Translations under genes and position numbers: made by a program | Shown here: in pieces, positions 1-7,954 of the stretch | Layout of the letters: every line of letters starts with the position of its first letter | Numbering within the stretch: the stretch's first letter is position 1 | NCBI GenBank assembly: GCA_035762175.1 | Contig: DASTPP010000282.1 | Location: 1-57,575 of the forward strand | Source: DASTPP01 sp035762175 | GTDB lineage: Bacteria > Myxococcota_A > Polyangia > Polyangiales > Polyangiaceae | DNA: 57,575 nucleotides | Reading direction: 5' to 3' | Notes under the pieces: model-generated | Database searches by the model: none | Seen by the model: only the letters and a program-made list of their open reading frames with translations | Told to the model about the DNA's origin: nothing

Positions 1-1
1 G

Positions 2-319
2 GGCCGGCCCGTCGTCTCGACGCCGATCCGCGACGTGGTGCGGCCCTACGGGGCCGAGGGCCTGGTGCGCATCGCCGACGGGGTGGGCGCGTTCGTGGCG
101 GCGTGCGAGGCGACGCTGGCCGAGACCGCGCGCGAGCGGGCCGCGCGGCAGGTCAAGGTCGACGCGGCGCTCTCGCGCATGTCGTGGGACCGCACCTGGG
201 AGGCGATGGCGAGCCTCATCGACGGCGTGGCGGCGCGGCGCCTCGGGCGCGGCGGCGAGGCGCCCGGGGCGGCCGAGTCGGCCGTGTCGGCCGTGTCGGC
301 CGTGTCGGCCGCCGAATAG
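2..319 (+). CDS. Glycosyltransferase, C-terminal fragment (5' end off the window)
   Basis: The frame is open to the left edge, so only the last 105 residues are visible. They begin GRPVVSTPIRDVVRPYG and contain the stretch SRMSWDRTWEAM. A PVV(S/A)TP.RDV block followed by a helical tail with MSWDRTW is typical of the end of family 1-type glycosyltransferases, where the first block lies in the donor-binding lobe. A GTG at 35 is internal and is not the start. The last residues are a simple A-V-S repeat encoded by a 9-bp tandem repeat. Acceptor and donor sugars cannot be told from this fragment. Confidence 0.7.
   Translation, partial: GRPVVSTPIRDVVRPYGAEGLVRIADGVGAFVAACEATLAETARERAARQVKVDAALSRMSWDRTWEAMASLIDGVAARRLGRGGEAPGAAESAVSAVSAVSAAE
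272..307 (+). repeat. 9-bp tandem repeat, four copies, in frame
   Basis: Four copies of a 9-bp unit (gccgagtcg once, then gccgtgtcg three times) lie just before the stop of the glycosyltransferase. They add an A-V-S repeat to its C-terminus. The unit keeps the reading frame, so copy-number change would only lengthen or shorten the tail. Confidence 0.85.
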
Positions 320-362
320 CGCCGCCTCGGGGGGGGCGCGCCGCGCCTGGGGGGGGCCGAGG

Positions 363-1208
363 CTAGTGCTTCATGCCGGTGCCGGCGACGCCCTCGACGA
401 AGTAGCGCTCGGCGCAGGCGAAGAGCACGACGAGCGGCAGCAGGGCGAGCGCCGAGGCGGCCATGAGCACGGCCGGCTCGCCGCCGTAGGCGTTCTGGGT
501 CGCGGCGATCATCTGCTGGACGTTGAACTTCGACGGGGTGCTGAGGTAGACGAGCGGCCCGAAGTAGTCGTTCCAGGCGCCGCGAAAGCCGAAGACCGCG
601 AGCGTCCAGAGCGCGGGCTTGGCCAGGGGGAAGGCCACGCGGGTGAAGGTCTGCAGCGGGCTCGCGCCGTCGAGCGCGGCGGCCTCGATGAGCGCGTCGG
701 GCAGGCCGGCGAAGAACTGCCGCATCATGAAGACGGCGAAGGCGGCGCCGAGCGAGCCGGGCACGACGAGCGGGTAGTAAGTGTCGACCCAGCCGATGGA
801 GGCGAACATCGCGAACTGGGGCACGAGCGTGACGACGCCCGGCAGCATCATCGTCGCGAGCAGGGCGGCGAAGAGGGCGTCGCGCCCGGGGAACTTCATC
901 TTCGCGAAGGCGTAACCGGCGAACGACGAGGCGAGCAGGCCGCCCGCGGTCGAGGGCACGGCGATGCAGAGCGTGTTGAGCGTGCCGCGCCAGAGCTCGA
1001 CCTGCGTCAGGGCGCGGCGGTAGTTGTCGAGGGTGAGCGAGCGCGGCAGCCAGCGCAGCGGGCGCTCGTAGACCTCGGCGGGGGCCTTGAGGCTCGTGCT
1101 GACGAGGAAGGCGAAGGGCGCGAGCACCAGGAGCGCCCCGGCCCAGACGAGCGCGTACGCCGCCAGCCGGGGGGCGAGGCCGCCGCGCCGCCGCCGCCGC
1201 TCAGCCAT
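363..1208 (-). CDS. Sugar ABC transporter permease (MalG/CUT1 type)
   Basis: This 281-residue inner-membrane permease is the second of two permeases in a CUT1 carbohydrate importer. It has an Arg-rich cytoplasmic N-terminus, about six hydrophobic segments, and the cytoplasmic EAA loop that contacts the ATPase, visible as EAAALDGASPLQTF followed by P-L-A-K-P. The short C-terminus (VEGVAGTGMKH) fits the MalG class. Its start at 1208 overlaps the end of the upstream permease by 8 bp, which suggests translational coupling. It is the last gene of the minus-strand operon and converges with the glycosyltransferase. The substrate is unknown; the CUT1 class usually takes oligosaccharides or glycerol phosphate. 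Confidence 0.93.
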   Translation of the reverse strand: MAERRRRRGGLAPRLAAYALVWAGALLVLAPFAFLVSTSLKAPAEVYERPLRWLPRSLTLDNYRRALTQVELWRGTLNTLCIAVPSTAGGLLASSFAGYAFAKMKFPGRDALFAALLATMMLPGVVTLVPQFAMFASIGWVDTYYPLVVPGSLGAAFAVFMMRQFFAGLPDALIEAAALDGASPLQTFTRVAFPLAKPALWTLAVFGFRGAWNDYFGPLVYLSTPSKFNVQQMIAATQNAYGGEPAVLMAASALALLPLVVLFACAERYFVEGVAGTGMKH

Positions 1209-2118
1209 GCCGCACCCAGCGCCGCGAGGCGCGGAATTGCAGCCAGGTGAACAGGGCCGTGGCGGCGGCGAGCGCCCAGGCCATCGCCGAGGCGTAGCCC
1301 ATGCGGTAGTACTGAAAGCCGCTCTGGTAGAGGTAGAGCATGTACGTCGCCGAGGCGTACTCGGGGCCGCCCCGGGTCATGACGTAGACCTGGTCGAAGT
1401 TCTGCATCGCCCCGATGACGCCGGTGACGGCGACGAAGAACGTCGTCGGGCTGATGGCCGGGAAGGTCACGTGCCGGAAGCGCTGCCAGGCGCTCGCGCC
1501 GTCGAGCTCGGCGGCCTCGAGCAGGTGCCTCGGCACGCCCTGCAGCGCGGCCAGAAAGAGCACCATGTTCTGCCCCGCCGTGGCCCAGATGCCCATCGCG
1601 ACGAGCGCGGGCTTGACCCAGCGCGGCTCTTCGAGCCAGCGGGGCGGGCGCGCGACGCCGAGCGAGCGCAGCGCGTCGTTCAGCAGGCCGTAGTCGGCGT
1701 GGTAGACCCAGCCCCACACGAGCGAGAGGGCGACCAGCGAGCAAATCGAGGGCAGAAAGAAGAGCCAGCGCAGCGGCCGCTCGCCCCGCAGGCCTTGGTT
1801 GAGCGCGAGGGCGAGGGCGAGCGACGTGGCCATGCCGAGCGGCACGCCCGCCAGGTAGGCGAGCGTGTTCCAGGCGGTTTTGGCGACGAAGGGGTCGCGG
1901 GTGAAGAGGCGCGCGTAGTTGTCGAGCCCGACCCAGCGCGGCGGGGTGAGCACGTCGTAGCGGGTCAGGCTGAGGTAGAGCGAGGCGGCCATCGGCCAGA
2001 GCCCGAAGACGAGAAAGCCGACGATCGGCGGCGCGACGAAGGCGTACGCCCACCACCGCTCGCCGCGGCGGGCGCCGCGCGTCCTCGCCGGCCTGGCGCG
2101 CGGGGCCGCCGCGGTCAT
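1201..2118 (-). CDS. Sugar ABC transporter permease (MalF/UgpA-like, CUT1)
   Basis: This 305-residue permease has the sequence EAAELDGASAWQRF in its EAA loop, partners the permease at 363-1208, and has about six transmembrane segments. The open frame runs further upstream, but the ATG at 2118 is the right start. It gives a family-length protein beginning MTAAAPRARP, and it overlaps the stop of the binding-protein gene in an ATGA arrangement. The Arg-rich N-terminus before the first membrane span agrees with the positive-inside rule. Function is assigned by family and operon; the sugar is not known. Confidence 0.93.
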   Translation of the reverse strand: MTAAAPRARPARTRGARRGERWWAYAFVAPPIVGFLVFGLWPMAASLYLSLTRYDVLTPPRWVGLDNYARLFTRDPFVAKTAWNTLAYLAGVPLGMATSLALALALNQGLRGERPLRWLFFLPSICSLVALSLVWGWVYHADYGLLNDALRSLGVARPPRWLEEPRWVKPALVAMGIWATAGQNMVLFLAALQGVPRHLLEAAELDGASAWQRFRHVTFPAISPTTFFVAVTGVIGAMQNFDQVYVMTRGGPEYASATYMLYLYQSGFQYYRMGYASAMAWALAAATALFTWLQFRASRRWVRHG

Positions 2119-3485
2119 GGCGGGTTGTTCTCGCGCAGGGCGCGGTTGATGAGCGGCGCGACCTCGGGCAAGAGCTCGGCGGCCCGGCGCTCGCCGCGCC
2201 AGACAGGGCCGGTCACGTTCCAGAAGACGTCGTGCCAGAAGGTGTCGGGCGTGTCGGTCCAGGGGCCCGGGCGGCTCGTCGCGAGCGCGGCGACGAAGAC
2301 GCCCGGGTGCTCGGGCCGCAGGCCCGCCTGGCGGTAGGCCTCGGCGCCGGCCAGATCGATCTGGTTCGGCACCTGAAAGCCTGCCTCGCTCAGGAGAGCC
2401 TGGCCCGCGCGGCTCGCGAGGAAGGCGACGAGCCGGAAGGCGCTCGCGGGCCGCGGGCTCTTGGCGTAGACGCCGAGCCCGACCGAGCCCGACCAGGTGA
2501 CCGAGGGGGCGCCCTCGCGCGCGGCGGGCACGGGCGCGACGTCCCAGTCGAAGGGCAGGCGCCGGAAACGCGGCACCATCCAGCGCCCGTCGATGTGCGT
2601 CGCGGCCGCCTGCGCCTCGAAGAGCTGCGCGGGGCCCGGCCCCGAGCCGTAGGGGGCCATCGGCGCGACGCGGTGCGCGGCGTAGAGGTCGGCGCAGCGC
2701 TGCACCGCCTCGGCCGCCGCCGGCCGGTCGAGCACCCATTGCCGCTTGTCGTCGCTCAGCACCTCGGCCCCCGACGACCAGACCGCCGCCTCGTACGGAA
2801 AGCCCGTCACGCCGTAGCGGGTGCCGGGGCCGTCGCCCGACGCGAGCGCCCGCCAGAAGGCGAGCGCCTCGGCCCAGCCGAGCGGCCGCTCGGGGTCGGG
2901 CGCGGGCACGCCCCGGGCGCGCAGGGCGTCCTTGTTGTAAAACATCGCGAGCGGGCCTACGTCCTTCGGCAGGCAGTAGAGGCCGCCGCGGTGCAGGCGC
3001 GCGCCGTCCCAGCGGTAGCGGTCGAGCGCCGTCGGCCAGACCTCGGCGGGCCGGAAGGCCCCGCCCGCGGCGACGAGCGGGTCGAGCGGCAGCAAGAGGC
3101 CCCGGCTGACCAGCTCGCCGAAGGCGCCGTCGGGCACGTAGAACGCGTCGGGCGCGACGCCGCCGGCGATCATCATGCGCAGCTTGTTGAGATAGTCGTA
3201 GCCCCCGCCGGGCACCTGCGTGTAGGTGACGCGCAGGTCGGGGTTGTCGCGCGCGAAGGCGCGCAGGGCGCGCTCGACGAGCGCCCGCTCTTCGGGGCCG
3301 CCCCAGCCGACGAAGGTGACGGCGCCCCGATCGCGCGGGTCGGGCCGGTCGCCGCGGCAGCCCGCCGCGAGGCCGGCGGCGAGGGCGAGCGCGGGCCCGA
3401 GCCGGGCGGCGCGGCGGGCGAGGGCGAGGGCGAGCGCGGGCCCGAGCCCGAGCCGGGCGGCGCGGCGGGCGCGCGGGGGCGTCAC
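2115..3485 (-). CDS. Extracellular sugar-binding lipoprotein of the CUT1 importer
   Basis: This is a 456-residue solute-binding protein of the MalE/UgpB-like cluster B family, which captures sugar outside the inner membrane. A basic start and hydrophobic stretch end in LAAGC, a lipobox. The family fold shows in VTFVGWGGPEE, PDAFYVPDG, the hinge region PLAMFYNKDALRARG and a C-terminal FWHDVFWNV. The GTG start at 3485 overlaps the ATPase stop (GTGA). Downstream of the ATPase and upstream of both permeases, it completes a four-gene importer. The signal peptide is oddly duplicated at DNA level (ARRAARLG...PALALA appears twice), which makes it unusually long. The ligand cannot be inferred. Confidence 0.9.
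   Translation of the reverse strand: MTPPRARRAARLGLGPALALALARRAARLGPALALAAGLAAGCRGDRPDPRDRGAVTFVGWGGPEERALVERALRAFARDNPDLRVTYTQVPGGGYDYLNKLRMMIAGGVAPDAFYVPDGAFGELVSRGLLLPLDPLVAAGGAFRPAEVWPTALDRYRWDGARLHRGGLYCLPKDVGPLAMFYNKDALRARGVPAPDPERPLGWAEALAFWRALASGDGPGTRYGVTGFPYEAAVWSSGAEVLSDDKRQWVLDRPAAAEAVQRCADLYAAHRVAPMAPYGSGPGPAQLFEAQAAATHIDGRWMVPRFRRLPFDWDVAPVPAAREGAPSVTWSGSVGLGVYAKSPRPASAFRLVAFLASRAGQALLSEAGFQVPNQIDLAGAEAYRQAGLRPEHPGVFVAALATSRPGPWTDTPDTFWHDVFWNVTGPVWRGERRAAELLPEVAPLINRALRENNPP
3383..3471 (-). repeat. Imperfect tandem duplication in the signal-peptide coding region
   Basis: A unit of about 38 bp containing gggcgagcgcgggcccga and gccgggcggcgcggcggg occurs twice, at about 3383 and 3428. 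The second copy carries an extra 6 bp. Translated on the minus strand it doubles the A-R-R-A-A-R-L-G...P-A-L-A-L-A segment of the binding protein's leader and so extends the n- and h-regions. Confidence 0.75.
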
Positions 3486-4567
3486 GGCGCGGCCCCGAGG
3501 CGCTCGCCGGTCGCGGCGTCGAAGAGGTGGACGTCGGCCGCCGCCGCCGCCAGGCGCACGGCGTCGCCCGGGCGCGGCGCGGGCCCCTCGCCCGCGCGCG
3601 CGACGACGGCGCCGGCCTCGGTCGCGACGTGCCAGAACGACTCGGGGCCGTTCGACTCGACGAAGTCGAGGCGCCCCTCGACCCCGAAGGGGGCGTCGCG
3701 CGGCGCCGGCCGCAGGCGCTCGGGCCGCACGCCCAGGGTGACGGGCCGGGGGGCGGCCGGGGCCCGCGCGGGCGCTTCGAGGGCGAAGCCGGGCCCGCGC
3801 ACGACCGCGCCGCCCGGGCCGCGCGCGAGCTCGCCGCGCACGAGGTTCATCGGCGGCGAGCCGAAGAACGACGCGACGAAGGCGTTGGCGGGCGCGGCGT
3901 AGACCTCGGCGGGCGCGGCGCACTGCTGCAGGCGGCCGGCGCTCAGCACGGCGACGCGGTCGGCGAGCGTCATCGCCTCGGTCTGATCGTGCGTCACGTA
4001 GAGCGTGGTCGTGCCCAGGCGCCGGTGCAGCCGCTTCAGCTCGCCGCGCATCGACGAGCGCAGGCGCGCGTCGAGGTTCGAGAGCGGCTCGTCCATCAAG
4101 AAGGCGGCCGGCTCGCGCACCATCGCCCGCCCGATCGCCACCCGCTGCCGCTGCCCCCCCGACAGGTCTTTCGGCTTGCGCTCGAGCAGCGGCTCGATCT
4201 CGAGCGCCGCGGCGGCCGCGCGCACCCGCCGCGCGATCTCGGCGCGCGGCAGCCGGCGCAGCTCGAGCGCGAAGGCGATGTTCTGGTACGACGTCATGTG
4301 CGGGTAGAGCGCGTAGTCTTGAAAGACCATGGCCACGTCGCGCCCCTTCGGCGGCACGTCGTTGACCGCCCGGCCGCCGATGTAAATGACGCCCGAGCTC
4401 GGGTCCTCGAGCCCGGCGACCATGCGCAACGCCGTCGACTTGCCGCAGCCCGAGGGGCCGACCAGCACGAAGAACTCGCCGTCGCCGACGCGCAGGCTGA
4501 GGTCTTCGACCGCCGCCCCCCCGCGGCCGAAGCGCTTGGCCACCCGGTCGAAGACGAGCTCGGCCAC
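3482..4567 (-). CDS. Sugar ABC transporter ATPase (MalK/UgpC/MsmX-like)
   Basis: This is a 361-residue cytoplasmic ATPase. Walker A is GPSGCGKST at residues 37-45, the signature LSGGQRQR starts at 135, Walker B FLMDEP is near 157-161, the D-loop is SNLD and the switch His lies in VTHDQTEA near 193. The remaining 130 residues form the TOBE/OB-fold regulatory domain seen in MalK and UgpC. Its end overlaps the binding-protein start by 4 bp. ATPases of this class can serve more than one CUT1 importer. The start MAELVFDRVAK is the standard beginning of the family. Confidence 0.95.
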   Translation of the reverse strand: MAELVFDRVAKRFGRGGAAVEDLSLRVGDGEFFVLVGPSGCGKSTALRMVAGLEDPSSGVIYIGGRAVNDVPPKGRDVAMVFQDYALYPHMTSYQNIAFALELRRLPRAEIARRVRAAAAALEIEPLLERKPKDLSGGQRQRVAIGRAMVREPAAFLMDEPLSNLDARLRSSMRGELKRLHRRLGTTTLYVTHDQTEAMTLADRVAVLSAGRLQQCAAPAEVYAAPANAFVASFFGSPPMNLVRGELARGPGGAVVRGPGFALEAPARAPAAPRPVTLGVRPERLRPAPRDAPFGVEGRLDFVESNGPESFWHVATEAGAVVARAGEGPAPRPGDAVRLAAAAADVHLFDAATGERLGAAP

Positions 4568-4593
4568 CGCTCAGCGGCCCCCGCCGGCGGGCG

Positions 4594-5160
4594 TCATTGC
4601 GGCGGCCCCGAGGCCAGGTTGGGCGCCGCGCTCTGCTCTTCGGCGTCGCGCGCCCCGCGCCCCTGGGCCTCGGGGCGCCGCCCCTCGGCGCGCAGGCGCC
4701 TCGCCAGCCGGCGCGGCAGCACGAACCAGAGGCCCGCGCAGGTCGCCAAGAGCGCGAGCGCGACCGGGGCCGAGACCAGCCGCTTGCCCGTGACCAGCTG
4801 CCAAATCAAGTACACCTCGGTCGAGATGGCGAACATGAGCAGCGCGAGCGACGCCGGAATGATCGCCGACACCAGGTCGACGTACTGGTGCGAAATGCGC
4901 TTGGGCTCGGCCTGGCGGTGGTACGCGGCGGGCGTCATCACGAGGGCGGCCGAGATCGCCACCAGCACGAGCGACGTGAGGTGCGCGTATTGCTCCCAGA
5001 GCGCGAGCTTGGTGCGAAAGTCGGGGTTCGTCGCGACCATCAGTTGAAAGCCGAAGAGCGTGAGCACCGAGGGCACGACCATGTGCGTCTCGCCGATCGT
5101 CTGCCCCGCCGTGCTGCCCAGCTCTTGCTCGTGCGAGCCGTCCTTTTCGCCTTTGCTCAT
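4594..5160 (-). CDS. DUF6328-like integral membrane protein
   Basis: This is a 188-residue protein with four likely membrane segments, around residues 28-45, 58-80, 100-120 and 128-147. A charged cytoplasmic tail follows, rich in Arg, Ala and Pro. The pattern E-x-R/H-M-V-V-P-S-V-L-T-L-F-G-F-Q-L plus LWEQYAHL matches my memory of DUF6328, a family with no known function. The ATG at 5160 is chosen over the one at 5175 because an AAGGA sequence lies about 7 nt upstream of it. Only 26 bp separate it from the ATPase, so it may be the first gene of the importer operon. Nothing links it functionally to sugar uptake. Confidence 0.75.
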   Translation of the reverse strand: MSKGEKDGSHEQELGSTAGQTIGETHMVVPSVLTLFGFQLMVATNPDFRTKLALWEQYAHLTSLVLVAISAALVMTPAAYHRQAEPKRISHQYVDLVSAIIPASLALLMFAISTEVYLIWQLVTGKRLVSAPVALALLATCAGLWFVLPRRLARRLRAEGRRPEAQGRGARDAEEQSAAPNLASGPPQ

Positions 5161-5558
5161 CCGCCGTCCTTTCATTGCGTGTTCGCGGCGCCCGCGGCCG
5201 GCATGCACGGCGTGAACCGGGGGGGCGCGAACGGCGGGCCTGCGGTCGTCGCCCGCGCCATGCCGCCGCCGGGGGGCCGGCGGCCGCGGGCGGCGCGCTT
5301 CCCACCGCGTCGCATGCGGCATTGTGTCACGGCGATCGAGCCGCCCCCGCCGCGCGGCCGCGGCTGGGCCCGCGATCACTCGGCGTCGAGGCCCAGCTCG
5401 AGACGCGCGAGCCCCCCCCCGGCCTGGGCGTTGGCCGAAACCTGGCGAACATTGACGTTCCAGCCACTGGTTCGCAACCGCCCGGGGCGTACCCTCGATG
5501 CCATGAGTGAAGCCGTTCGGAGGGCCGCGAGGCCCCATCTCGCCATGAAGGCCGCGCC
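5161..5558. other. Intergenic region between divergent genes, no gene seen
   Basis: About 400 bp separates the divergent DUF6328-like and DUF6010-like genes. Open frames here are shadows without family resemblance. A TTGACG at 5452-5457 could be a -35 element for the rightward gene, but no convincing -10 follows at the right distance. Nothing else could be assigned. Confidence 0.5.
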
Positions 5559-5996
5559 ATGACCCCGCACCCCGCCCCTGACTTGCACGCCGCCGATCTC
5601 CTCGGGCCCGTCGGCGTGGCCCTCGCCTTCATCGCCCTCATGTCGCTCTTCCGGGAGCCGGCCAGGCAGCGCTTCAACGCCGTCTTCGTGGCCGGCGCGG
5701 GCGCGGCGTATCTGGGCGCGGGCTTGGGCCCCTGGGAGTTCATCCTGCCCGTCGCCGTGACCGCCTGCGCCTACCGGGGGCTCACGTCCTATCGGTTCAT
5801 CGGCCTCGCCTGGCTGCTCCACACCGCTTGGGACGTGGTGCACCACTTCTACGCGAACCCCATCATCCCGTTCGCGCCGACGTCCTCGGCCGGTTGCGCG
5901 ATCTGCGACACCGTCCTGGCGTTGTGGTTTTTCGCGAACGCCCCCTCGGTGTTCGAGCTCGCCCGCCGCCGCCCCGCGGCCGCGCTGCCTTCGTAG
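5559..5996 (+). CDS. DUF6010-like membrane protein
   Basis: This is a 145-residue protein with about four hydrophobic helices. The pattern FNAVFVAGAGAAYLGAG, TACAYRGL.SY.FIG.AWL.HT.WD..HH, then NPI.P...TSS.GC.I.D is the hallmark I associate with DUF6010, whose function is unknown. The HTAWDVVHH segment and the C-A-I-C-D motif could bind a metal or haem, but that is speculation. It stands alone on the plus strand. The ATG at 5559 gives a family-length protein, with an AAGG sequence a few bases upstream. Confidence 0.75.
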   Translation: MTPHPAPDLHAADLLGPVGVALAFIALMSLFREPARQRFNAVFVAGAGAAYLGAGLGPWEFILPVAVTACAYRGLTSYRFIGLAWLLHTAWDVVHHFYANPIIPFAPTSSAGCAICDTVLALWFFANAPSVFELARRRPAAALPS

Positions 5997-6029
5997 CCGA
6001 GCGCCCCCCGGGGCGTCGACCGCGCCAAG

Positions 6030-6164
6030 AGATGGGAGCCGCGGGGCCATGACGGACCACCGCCCCCCGTCGCAAACGTGAACCACCGGTTCCGTGACGA
6101 GCCACCACCCCCCGCCGGAAACGTGAACCACCGGTTCCGTGACGAGCCACCACCCCCTGTTGAA
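6030..6164. repeat. 45-bp tandem repeat, two full copies plus one degenerate copy
   Basis: Two units of 45 bp (6075-6119 and 6120-6164) are nearly identical through aacgtgaaccaccggttcc and gtgacgagccaccaccccc. A degenerate partial copy precedes them. The array sits directly upstream of the DJ-1-type gene and ends about 10 bp before its ATG. It could be read as an in-frame N-terminal extension from a GTG at 6078 (a repeated N-H-R-F-R-D-E-P-P-P-P peptide). The AAAGGA site before 6174 argues that it is untranslated leader. Confidence 0.85.
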
Positions 6165-6173
6165 AAGGACCCC

Positions 6174-6920
6174 ATGACGCAACCTCACGCCACGTTTCAA
6201 CCCCCCGGCGCGCGCGCCCCGCTCGAGCTCGGGATGATCCTGTACCCCGAGTTCACCCTGCTCGACCTCGCCGGCCCCCAGTCCGTGCTCGGCTTGCACG
6301 GGCGCACGCACCTCATCGCGGCCTCGCGGGCGCCGGTGCGCTCCGACGGCGGCGACGTCTGCTTGCAGCCGACCGCGACCTTCGACGACGCCCCCGACCG
6401 CTTCGACGTGCTCTTCGTGCCCGGCGGGTTCGCCACCAACAAGGCCATGGAGGACCCTGCCCTGCTCCGCTTCCTCGCGGACCGCGGCCCGCGCTCGGCG
6501 TGGGTGACGTCGGTGTGCTCCGGCTCGCTCCTGCTCGCGGCGGCGGGCCTCCTCGACGGGTACCGCGCGGCGACGCACTGGCTCGCGCGCGAGGCGCTCG
6601 CCGCGTTCGGCGTCGAGGTGTCCACCGAGCGCGTCGCCACCGACCGCAACCGCGTGACCGGCGGCGGGGTCACCGCCGGCATCGACTTCGGCCTCGTGCT
6701 GCTCGCCAAAATGCGCGGCGAGACGATCGCCAAGGTGACGCAGCTGGCCATCGAGTACGACCCGCACCCGCCGTTCCGCGCCGGCACGCCCGAGGTGGCA
6801 GGGCCGGAGCTCGCCGCGATGGCGCGCGCCATGGCCGAGGGCGCCCTGCGCGTCGACGACGAGGCCGTGCGGCGCGCGCAGCGGGCCGCGGGCGTCGCCC
6901 GCCGGGGGCCGCGGCCCTAG
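6174..6920 (+). CDS. DJ-1/PfpI-superfamily protein, isonitrile hydratase-like
   Basis: This 248-residue protein has the glutamine-amidotransferase-like DJ-1/PfpI fold. The nucleophile elbow is V-T-S-V-C-S-G-S-L-L-L, with Cys at about 115. It is followed by AAAGLLDGYRAATHW and a GGGVTAGID segment, as in isonitrile hydratase (InhA) and related ThiJ/PfpI enzymes. Family members hydrate isonitriles to N-formamides, but many homologues have unknown substrates. The ATG at 6174 has a good AAAGGA ribosome site. A GlxA-like regulator that uses the same fold as its sensor domain follows 39 bp downstream on the same strand. Confidence 0.85.
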   Translation: MTQPHATFQPPGARAPLELGMILYPEFTLLDLAGPQSVLGLHGRTHLIAASRAPVRSDGGDVCLQPTATFDDAPDRFDVLFVPGGFATNKAMEDPALLRFLADRGPRSAWVTSVCSGSLLLAAAGLLDGYRAATHWLAREALAAFGVEVSTERVATDRNRVTGGGVTAGIDFGLVLLAKMRGETIAKVTQLAIEYDPHPPFRAGTPEVAGPELAAMARAMAEGALRVDDEAVRRAQRAAGVARRGPRP

Positions 6921-6959
6921 CATTGCGCCCGGGGCGGCCGTGGGGTTCAATCGGCGCGC

Positions 6960-7949
6960 GTGGCTCGAAAGACGGTGAGCGCTAGGTTCCAGCCGAAGCA
7001 CGTCGTCGCGGTCGTGGCGTTCGACGGCGTCGTGCCCTTCGACCTCTCGACGCCCTGCGAAGTGTTCGGGCGCGCGCGTCTGGGCGACGGGCGCGCGCCC
7101 TACGAGGTCAAGGTGTGCGGGGTCCGGCGCGAGGTGGGGGCGGGGGCCTTCTCGCTCCGAGCCAGGTGCGGGTTGGGCGGGCTGCACGGCGCCGAGACCG
7201 TGATCGTGCCCGGTGTCGACGACGTCCGCCGGCCGGTGCCGCCGCCGCTCATCCGAGCGCTGCGCGCCGCCGCCGCGCGCGGCGCCCGCATCGCCTCGAT
7301 CTGCTCGGGCGCGTTCGTGCTCGCCGCGACGGGGCTGCTCGACGGCAAGCGCGCGACGACGCACTGGCTCGCCGCCGACGAGCTGGCGCGGCGCTACCCT
7401 GCCATCCGGGTCGACCCCGACGTGCTCTACGTCGACCAGGGCTCGGTCCTGACGTCGGCGGGGGCCGCGGCCGGGCTCGACCTGTGCTTGTACCTGGTGC
7501 GGCGCGACTTCGGCGCGTCCGCGGCGGCCTACGCGGCGCGGTGCGCCGTCATGCCGCTCGAGCGCGAGGGGGGGCAGGCCCAGTTCATCGTGCACCCCCC
7601 CCCGGCCACGGACGGCGAGTCGCTCGAGCCGCTCCTCCGGTGGCTCGAGCAAAACTTGAACGCCGAGCTGAACCTGGGCGCCATCGCGCGCCGCGCGGCC
7701 ATGAGCACGCGCAGCCTGAGTCGGCACTTTCGCGAGCAGATCGGCACGACCCCGGCGCAGTGGGTGCTGCGGGCGCGCGTGCGGCGGGCGCAGCAGCTGC
7801 TCGAGAAGACGGGCCACCCGGTCGAGCGCGTGGCGGGCGACGTCGGGTTCGGGTCGACGGCGGCGTTCCGAGAGCACTTTCGCCGGGTCGTGGGCACGAG
7901 CCCGCGCGCCTACCGCGCGGCCTTTCGGCCCGGCGGCGCGCGCCGCTGA
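6960..7949 (+). CDS. GlxA-family AraC-type transcriptional regulator
   Basis: This 329-residue regulator has an N-terminal DJ-1/PfpI domain (residues about 15-200), with S-I-C-S-G-A-F-V-L and KRATTHWLAADELARRYP. A C-terminal AraC/XylS double helix-turn-helix (about 230-325) follows, with MSTRSLSRHFREQIGTTP, AQQLLEKTGHPVE and VAGDVGFGSTAAFREHF. In the family the first domain usually senses a small molecule and the second binds DNA. It begins with GTG at 6960. The adjacent PfpI enzyme is the obvious candidate target and partner, and the two sensor folds may share a ligand. That link is inferred from gene order. Confidence 0.92.
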   Translation: MARKTVSARFQPKHVVAVVAFDGVVPFDLSTPCEVFGRARLGDGRAPYEVKVCGVRREVGAGAFSLRARCGLGGLHGAETVIVPGVDDVRRPVPPPLIRALRAAAARGARIASICSGAFVLAATGLLDGKRATTHWLAADELARRYPAIRVDPDVLYVDQGSVLTSAGAAAGLDLCLYLVRRDFGASAAAYAARCAVMPLEREGGQAQFIVHPPPATDGESLEPLLRWLEQNLNAELNLGAIARRAAMSTRSLSRHFREQIGTTPAQWVLRARVRRAQQLLEKTGHPVERVAGDVGFGSTAAFREHFRRVVGTSPRAYRAAFRPGGARR

Positions 7950-7954
7950 GGGCG

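Noticed and set aside
6078..6173. In-frame N-terminal extension of the DJ-1-type protein
   Set aside because: It consists only of the 45-bp repeat, while the ATG at 6174 has a good AAAGGA site and gives the family length.
5376..7877. 833-residue minus-strand frame
   Set aside because: Antisense to four supported genes; high GC removes stop codons and the sequence has no family resemblance.
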